Made by a program: the position numbers and the translations under genes. DNA of 46,283 nt, taken from positions 157,032 to 203,314 of the forward strand of contig WELA01013799.1 of the NCBI GenBank assembly GCA_009602735.1. The letters are read 5' to 3'. Within the stretch, counting starts at the first letter, position 1, and each line of letters begins with the position of its first letter. Source of the stretch: Mesotaenium endlicherianum. Its lineage: Eukaryota; Streptophyta; Zygnematophyceae; Zygnematales; Mesotaeniaceae. This document shows positions 40,176-46,283 of the stretch, in pieces. The notes beneath the pieces are model-generated. The model made no database searches. It had not been told where the DNA came from and worked only from the letters and a program-made list of their open reading frames with translations.

Positions 40176-41633
40176 GGTCCTGATGCCATCAACGGTTACG
40201 TGGAGACCTAGGAACTCCACTTCTTGTTTGGCAAACTCGCACTTTGACTCCTTTGCAAATAGCTTATTTTGCTTCAATACTTCGAGGACTTCTTTCAAGT
40301 GTCTTGCATGCTCTTCAAGGGTCTTGCTGTAGATAAGGATGTCATCAATGAATACCACCACAAATCTGTCCAACATGGGCTGAAATATGGTGTTCATCGT
40401 AGTCATAAAAGTTGTTGGCACGTTGGTGAGTCCAAATGGCAAGACCATGAACTCAAAATGTCCATATCTTGTCCTGAATGCCGTCTTCTCTATGTCCGGT
40501 TCTGCGATGCGAATCTGGTGGTAGCCGCTCCGTAAGTCAATCTTCGTGAAGTACTTGGCTCCAACCAGCCGGTCCATGAGCTCATCCATGCGCGGCAGCG
40601 GGTATCGATTCTTGATGGTGATCTTGTTGAGGGCGCGATAGTCCACACACATCCTCAAGGTACCATCTTTCTTCTTGACAAATAGCACCGGGGCTCCAAA
40701 TGGCGACTTGCTAGGTCGAATGAAGCCATGCTCCAGTAGCTCCTTGATTTGCTTCTTGACTTCGTCTAGCTCCGTGTATGACATTTTGAACGTAGGCCGA
40801 GAGATGGGCTTGCTTCCGGGCTCCAACTCTATCTTGTGGTCTACGAATCTTTTGGGGGGTAGGCCCTTGGGCAATTCCGGGGAGAACACTTCTTTGTAGT
40901 CCTCTAAGACTTCTTGTATCTCCTTGGGAACGGGGCTGCCTTCTTGACTCTCGATGTCTTTCTTGATGTCTTTTGGCGTGATCAAGGCCAAAAGAAGCTC
41001 GTGTCCCTTCCTCACAAGTCTCTTGAGTTGGAGGGCGGACAATAGTATCTCGTGTGCCGGCTTCTGGATGTCTTGGGTCTGGATATTCTGGATTGCGCGC
41101 AAAATACAGATTCTTGAAGTGATGTCATTCTTGATCTTGATAGTACCGGTCCTCCAATCAACTTGGGGGTTGTGCTTGGTCAACCAAGGCGTCCCTAGGA
41201 TGACGTCGTACTTGCCCAATTGCATGGGGGAGAACACTACTCTATCCTTGAAGGACTTGATAGAGAGTGCCAAGGGGTACGTCTTCTTGGAAGGGGTAGT
41301 ATAGGAGAATCCATCGGGCATCATAATCTCCTCGTCGTGGTCAAGAGTTCGCATAGTAATACCGTGCTTGGTGGCAAAATCTGCAGCAATGAAGTTGCCT
41401 TGAGCTCCGCTATCCACCAAGATGTGGACCTTCTCTCCTCCAAGGTAACCTCTCAAACTCATTGGGGCTGGAACGTCGTCTTCAACGGGGGTCTCCACCT
41501 CACTTGGCGTGTTGCCTTCTCGTGAAGTGGGTCTTGGGGTGGTAGGCTCCTGGCCTACCGGCGCTGTCCGTTTTTTGACAACTTTTTGGGGCATGAAAGT
41601 GCACGATGGCCCTTTTCCTTGCAATAGAAGCAT
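40059..41633 (-). pseudogene. pol: Gypsy pol, protease and reverse transcriptase
   Basis: The frame lies -1 relative to gag and overlaps its end, as in many gypsy elements that use frameshifting. The aspartic protease motif is [13 protein letters not shown]. The reverse transcriptase has the usual blocks: [46 protein letters not shown], the FIDDILIYS catalytic box and VEFLGLHV. After DGIRT the frame slips (near 40180) and the remaining ~40 residues are out-of-frame sequence. The element is related to plant Ty3/gypsy; with no integrase C-terminus, chromovirus status cannot be judged. Confidence 0.9.
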
Positions 41634-42835
41634 AGTCCAGCCGTCATGAGAGCTTCTTTTTCAGCCGGGGAGAGTCTTGCTTTCACTCCTTGCTGGTTTC
41701 TTGCATCATAAGTGTCATTGGAGGGTCTTCCACTCTTCCGGGCAGCCGCGGGGTCCCTTTTAATAACTCCGATTTCCATGGGTGTGGGTCCAGATTCGGA
41801 TGTGGAAGGGGCTGCGTACACCCGCGTCGTCGGTACCCGTGAAGATGAAGGCACGGAGTGCTTGAAATCCAAGGTATCCACCTTTTGGGCCACTTCAATG
41901 ATCTTTGAGAAGTCCGTCAAGTCGCGTAACTCCACTTCCTTTGCCACCTTGGGTTTGAGGCCAAAGATGTAGCGGTCAATCTTCTCCTCGAGAGACATGT
42001 TGGGGATCTCAAGAGTGAGGGCGTGAAATCTGGATGTATACTCTTGAACGGACGTCGTTTGCTTGAGATGGTGGAGCTTTCCTCGGGCAATCTTCTCCGC
42101 ATTGATGGGCATGAATTGCTTCTTGAGGGCCTCACGAAAATCTGCCCATCTTGCATATGATGGTGGGGGCTCTTGGCCGAGCATGGGGTGCGCCATAGCT
42201 TGATATATAGCCGCTTGATAGTTACGCCACCATGATGTTGCTGCTCCTCTAAGTAAGGTAACGGCAAAGGGAACGTAGTCCTCCTCGGGTACTTCAAGGA
42301 ATGCGAGGTACGTCTCCACTTGGTAGAGCCATAAATTCAGGTTGGCACCTTTCCCGGGGTTGAAAGTGTCGGGTTTGCCGGGCTTGATGAGTTTCCTTGC
42401 TCTCGTTGGCTCTTGTGGAGGCGCTTGAGCCGGGGCTGGATTTTGAGCATTGCTCGCAATAGGGGCAACCATGGCAGCCATAGCTTCTCTTGACGCTTGC
42501 ACGGTTGCTTCATAGGTGGCCAAGCCCACTTGGTTGTGGACGGTCATTAGGAAGGCTGCCCACTCATTTGCGGGAACTCCTTGTGGTGGGGTCAACTTTG
42601 CTATAGCGGCTGCCACGGGATTTGACGGTGCTCCTCCTTGTGGTGCTTCTTGTTGTTGCAGATTTCCTTGAGTAGGCTCTCCCATCGGCGCTGGAGGAGG
42701 GTGTGCTCCTCCTTGTGGTGCTTCTTGTTGTTGCAGATTTTCTTGAGTGGGCTCTCCCATCGGCGCTGGAGGAGGGTCTCTTGGAGAAGAAGGGCCTCCT
42801 TTAAAAGCTTGCTGTTGGTCTTGAGGATCGGCCAT
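41555..42835 (-). CDS. gag: Gypsy gag polyprotein
   Basis: 426 residues from the ATG at 42835, only about 25 bases after the primer-binding site. The N-terminus is proline/glutamine-rich, with a 27-residue segment present twice ([10 protein letters not shown]...[10 protein letters not shown]). The retrotransposon gag domain spans ~150-330 ([56 protein letters not shown]). A CCHC zinc knuckle, [14 protein letters not shown], is near the C-terminus. The frame is intact. Gag forms the virus-like particle that packages the element RNA. Confidence 0.9.
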   Translation of the reverse strand: MADPQDQQQAFKGGPSSPRDPPPAPMGEPTQENLQQQEAPQGGAHPPPAPMGEPTQGNLQQQEAPQGGAPSNPVAAAIAKLTPPQGVPANEWAAFLMTVHNQVGLATYEATVQASREAMAAMVAPIASNAQNPAPAQAPPQEPTRARKLIKPGKPDTFNPGKGANLNLWLYQVETYLAFLEVPEEDYVPFAVTLLRGAATSWWRNYQAAIYQAMAHPMLGQEPPPSYARWADFREALKKQFMPINAEKIARGKLHHLKQTTSVQEYTSRFHALTLEIPNMSLEEKIDRYIFGLKPKVAKEVELRDLTDFSKIIEVAQKVDTLDFKHSVPSSSRVPTTRVYAAPSTSESGPTPMEIGVIKRDPAAARKSGRPSNDTYDARNQQGVKARLSPAEKEALMTAGLCFYCKEKGHRALSCPKKLSKNGQRR

Positions 42836-42859
42836 CTTCTTGTGCTACCAAAGTGCCTA

Positions 42860-42871
42860 GCTCCGATACCA
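42860..42871 (-). promoter_or_regulatory. Primer-binding site for initiator tRNA-Met
   Basis: On the minus strand, TGGTATCGGAGC lies one base after the 5' LTR. It differs at one position from the usual plant initiator-Met primer site TGGTATCAGAGC. It primes minus-strand DNA synthesis. Confidence 0.85.
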
Positions 42872-42872
42872 C

Positions 42873-43368
42873 TGTAGTGAAATAGATAGATAAAGTACTT
42901 AGTAACATAGAATACTTTATCTATTCAAGACAAGGATCTTTGAACACAAGTGGTAGCTTCTTGAAAGAGAGATGGCTTCTTGATAGTTAACATATTTCTG
43001 GAATTTGGCAACTACAAGAGTGATTCTCCCATGTCTTTCTAGCTCTTGTTTATATACTTGCTACATAAGTAATTTCTAGGAAGGTGTATGTTGATGTGTT
43101 GGCACCCAACACATCCCAAAACTTGCCACCTCTTTCTAGAATAATGTACACATTTCCTTTTGACCTAAAAATTGCACATTTGACTTTTGCCACGTGGAGT
43201 TCTTCTAGGTCTTTCCTCTAACTTCGAAAATGCCTTAGAAGGTTCAACGGACATGAACCAAGTCACTGGAGTACCTATTCACACTTGAATCCACACAATA
43301 CTACTCCAAATATATTTGAAAACACTAAAATATATGCAAACTAATATTTTATAACTCAAATCACTACA
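42873..43368 (-). repeat. 5' LTR of the gypsy element
   Basis: 496 bp with an 8-base perfect inverted terminus TGTAGTGA...TCACTACA. A minus-strand TATA-like GTATATAAACAAG lies near 43045-43057 and is the likely promoter for gag-pol. Confidence 0.9.
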
Positions 43369-43373
43369 AAAGT

Positions 43374-46283
43374 AATGTGGAGCGTTCTACTCTAGATGTC
43401 GTTGGCGAATTCGCCTCTGATAGTCGTTAGAAGATTATGCCCTAGAAGACGTTGACTAATTATATTTATTTATGCTAGAAAATAAGTATTATTCAAGCAT
43501 GTGTAAGATACTACATACGTCTAAGATGTACTCTATATGTGTACATAACACTACACATCTGCCAGTCGCAGTCAACTGGGCCGCTATGAGCGCCAATTTG
43601 CAATCCTAGGTTCGCAGCAGCTCGGAGCAATCAATAGCAATTCTGAGCAAGCAGCGGGACGCTGACAAGACAGTGGCGACTCGCGAGAGTGACGATGCGG
43701 CACAGCCGGCTGGTGCCGGTAGGACCCCATGCGACAAGCATAATGGCGTTGTCCGTTTATCACCGCACGCCAACGCCCGCCGTTACTGTCAACCATTGTA
43801 CTCCACACAATGCCACAATTCACACCATACCACCTCATACCACCCATGAAATATTAACCGCACGGTTCAGACATGTCCGGACTCCGGACAACTTCAGACA
43901 CCGGACAGCATGTCTACGAACCACTTCGGACCGTTGCAATGAAGCTCGCTGTTTTTCTAATCACCACCCGATCGTCACGCTTGTGTGTGTACTATGTAGA
44001 ATGTACGCCTCTTCCTCCTGGACGTTGCAGTCGAAGAATCAAGCACCGAAAGTGTCGCAGATGCCGCGCAATTTCATCCAGGTTAGGCCTCCAGGGCCAG
44101 CCTGGCCTCGAGTGATTCCTTTACACGAGCACATGCGAGTACATGCGAGCACATGCGAGCAAATTCGAACTAATGCGAGCAAATGCGAGTGGACTCTTTC
44201 GCACGCTCTTGTGCGAATGACAGACAAGGCGAATGGGATCCACCTGCAGCTAATAAGCTAAATGAGCTAGTGGATCGACAGTTTCGGAGTGGATAAGGAT
44301 ATACATTAAACATCGGACTGGCACGACGGCAGTGGGCACGACAGGAAAAAGGCGAAGACACTGCATGACATTAATGACTGCTGAAGACAATTGAAATGGG
44401 TTGAAGCGGTTTGAAGAGCATCCTTCCTGCTCTCTGGTCCCGGATTTGTAGGGGAGGTGCCGCGCTGCTGCTGAGAGTAGTCACGGTTAACGATGTTCCT
44501 AGAGCCCATCGAGGTACACACGGACGCATCGATATGGTCGAGGGCTTCCAAGTGACTGGACTTCTTCTCTCTTACGGTAACTACTCTGTAAGCCCCTGGT
44601 TGCTGTCTCAGAGAGGGTCACATAAGACGCGATTGTCGAAGAGGAAGATTTCGGTGACCTGGACTAGGCTCCTTCAGGTCACTCGCTTTCCATGCATGTC
44701 CATGAGACGTCTAACTCTGGAGTTTTCACAGCGCTGCCCTCTTCATCCGACTCCCGAGCCTCTGATATTTTGGCTCTGTATTTGTTTGCGGGCGCCGAAT
44801 TTAATCCTGACAGCACGACTAATGGGACACTTGAAGACTTATCCACCCATCCTAGCCTGACGAGTGCGGTAAAGTACAAAGGCGGACTTCATCTGTCCAA
44901 TGGGAAAGTAAACTGAATGTGAAATTTTGCATCGAGAATGCACGACACTGATCCCAACGCGTGTCAAGGTACAAAATGTTGTGACCCGACGAGGTGTTTC
45001 CGCTTTTTCCCAGGCCACAATCGAGTGCAAGAACCGCTTGAAGTATCAGAGCTTGCGCAAAGCCATTTCCTAATCGACGACCTGCAAAGCTGAGGCCTTG
45101 TGGCTGCACCTGCCTTCCAAAAGCCACACTCTGATGCCCTGAAGCATGCTTGTGTGTTAACTCTTGCTCGTTTTCTGCTGTGGGCATCACCACTTGCGGC
45201 AGGCCATGGGGGAAGGAGAGCACACATACAGACAGCCTCTAGCTACATTCTCGGAATGCTTGTTGCTCAAAACTTCTGACTTGCAGCCTCACTCTTTGGC
45301 CCCAACCCGCAGGGCAGCTGTACCCCTTTGCCCCTAAGCCAGGAAAATGCCACAGTCGAAGCAGCACGCGGGTTGACGCAGTCGATCAGCATTGCATGTG
45401 TGCCTCTGCTAGACTGCCAGAGCCTCCTCTCTCCTCATCGCAGACTTCTTTCTTTCCCTTGTCTCTCTCCCACTTCTCGGTGCCTGGCAGCACGTAGGCC
45501 GCTCCTTGCACGCGGTCGACGGCTCCGTTCACGCCGCCCGCCCCCGCGCTGACACCGGCCCAAAGTGGGCCAGCTGTGGAAGTGGAGGCAGCGGAAGCGT
45601 GAGAGAGTGAGAGCCCGCCTGGCGAAGTTCAGAAGCTCTTAAGACCCTCTGCGAGGGGCAGGGGACTCCGCGACAGAGAGCTCAGGGGGGTGAAAGTGCG
45701 ACGGCGGAGCACTCACTTAGCACCTAAAAGTGCCGGAAGTGCCTGCAGGACTCTGTGACGGCTGAAGGGTTGCTCCAGAAAGGGTAGGCTGCCTTGCCCA
45801 GCTGGCGAGAGCAGAGCGAGGGAGAGCATCCACGTGAACACCCACCCAGCCGCTCGCCCACAGGGGGGTTTCGTACGAGGGCTCTTGCCGCTGCAGGGTG
45901 CCTGCCCAGGCTTAGTTAGTTAGAGTGGGAGAAAGCAAGCTGGCAGGCCGAAAGGGAGTGGCAGGCTGATGCTGCCAAGTGGCGGCCGTGCATGAGCTCG
46001 GCCTCGGCGCATGCAGGGCAAGCGGCAGCGCAGCAGCACCTGGCAGGCCCGTATCCGAGGAGAGCTCCTGCTAGCTCCTGCTAGCTCCTAGCCCCTAGCT
46101 CTATAGCTTCTAGCCTCCTAGACCCTGCCTCAGAAGAAGCTAGGCTCTATTGGCCCTTGCGCCGATCCGTTTGCCCCCCAGCGAAAACAGCTGTAGGCAT
46201 ACGGGCTGGAGTAAGCCCCCCCAGCCTCGGCTTCAAGACTCAAGAGGAGCATCATCTGCAGCCCCATCCCGCCTGCCGCCCCC
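43374..46283. other. Right end of the window, no supported gene
   Basis: GC content rises toward the right edge. Open frames such as 43689-44261 (plus), 44852-45223 (minus) and 44692-44916 (plus) have no motif I recognise and no convincing splice partners. The last 250 bases contain short CTAGCTCCTG-type repeats. A gene start beyond the right edge is possible but cannot be shown. Confidence 0.4.
44123..44190 (+). repeat. 10-bp tandem repeat
   Basis: Seven consecutive decamers of the form ACATGCGAGC, with variants AAATTCGAAC and TAATGCGAGC. The period is exactly ten, close to one turn of the helix. Confidence 0.8.

Larger units (their letters stand above)
38150..43373 (-). mobile_element. Ty3/gypsy LTR retrotransposon, integrase-deficient
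   Basis: Complete ends with broken coding. It has two LTRs with TG...CA termini, target duplication AAAGT at 38150-38154 and 43369-43373, a primer-binding site next to the 5' LTR, a polypurine tract next to the 3' LTR, gag, and a pol covering protease, reverse transcriptase and RNase H. The reading frame is disturbed near 40180 and near 39765, with an in-frame stop close to the first. No integrase core is present between RNase H and the 3' LTR. By eye the LTRs differ at roughly one base in twenty, so the copy is not recent. Confidence 0.9.

Noticed and set aside
44852..45223. 123-codon minus-strand open frame
   Set aside because: No recognisable motif, several overlapping frames of similar length, and no clear splice partners.

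Overview
The window looks like a piece of a large, repeat-rich nuclear genome of a plant or streptophyte green alga. The evidence is spliced genes with GT-AG introns, a kinesin-4/FRA1-type motor start, alanine/glutamine-rich low-complexity proteins, a Ty3/gypsy element primed by initiator tRNA-Met, long satellite arrays and a KDZ-type DNA transposon. A charophyte such as Chara would fit, but that is inference. There are no prokaryotic genes, operons, CRISPR arrays or recognisable RNA genes.

Layout. 1-1.95 kb (minus): first coding exon of a kinesin-4-like gene that runs off the left edge. 3.9-8.5 kb (minus): a two-exon gene whose first exon is a eukaryotic-type inorganic pyrophosphatase fold with the catalytic acidic residues replaced; the C-terminal helix of that fold opens the second exon, followed by about 1,050 residues of low-complexity tail. 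9-10 kb: old dispersed repeats, with relatives at 35.9-37 kb. 10.2-11.3 kb (plus): a two-exon gene for an ARID-like domain plus a zinc ribbon. 11.3-15.2 kb: no gene recognised. 15.2-24.8 kb: a decayed satellite of roughly 190-bp units that changes orientation near 23.0 kb and is broken by solo-LTR-like elements with 5-bp target duplications.

25.5-35.6 kb (minus) is the most notable part. Eight exons, every junction GT-AG and in phase, give one continuous 1,088-residue KDZ (Kyakuja-Dileera-Zisupton) transposase with its zinc-binding modules and the three expected acidic catalytic positions. Its two largest introns are filled with the same ~57-bp GC-rich minisatellite and related GC-rich repeats. 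A 755-base assembly gap lies in intron 6, and a solo LTR with its own TATA box sits in intron 1.

37.2-37.9 kb is a further solo LTR. 38.15-43.37 kb (minus) is a Ty3/gypsy retrotransposon with both LTRs, primer-binding site, polypurine tract and a perfect 5-bp target duplication. Its pol is broken by frame disruptions and ends before the integrase, so it is non-autonomous. 43.4-46.3 kb holds no gene I can support.

The host-type genes (kinesin, pyrophosphatase-like, ARID-like) lie in the left quarter. The rest is mobile and satellite DNA, nested in places. Positions were derived by reading the sequence; domain names rest on motif recognition, with no database search.
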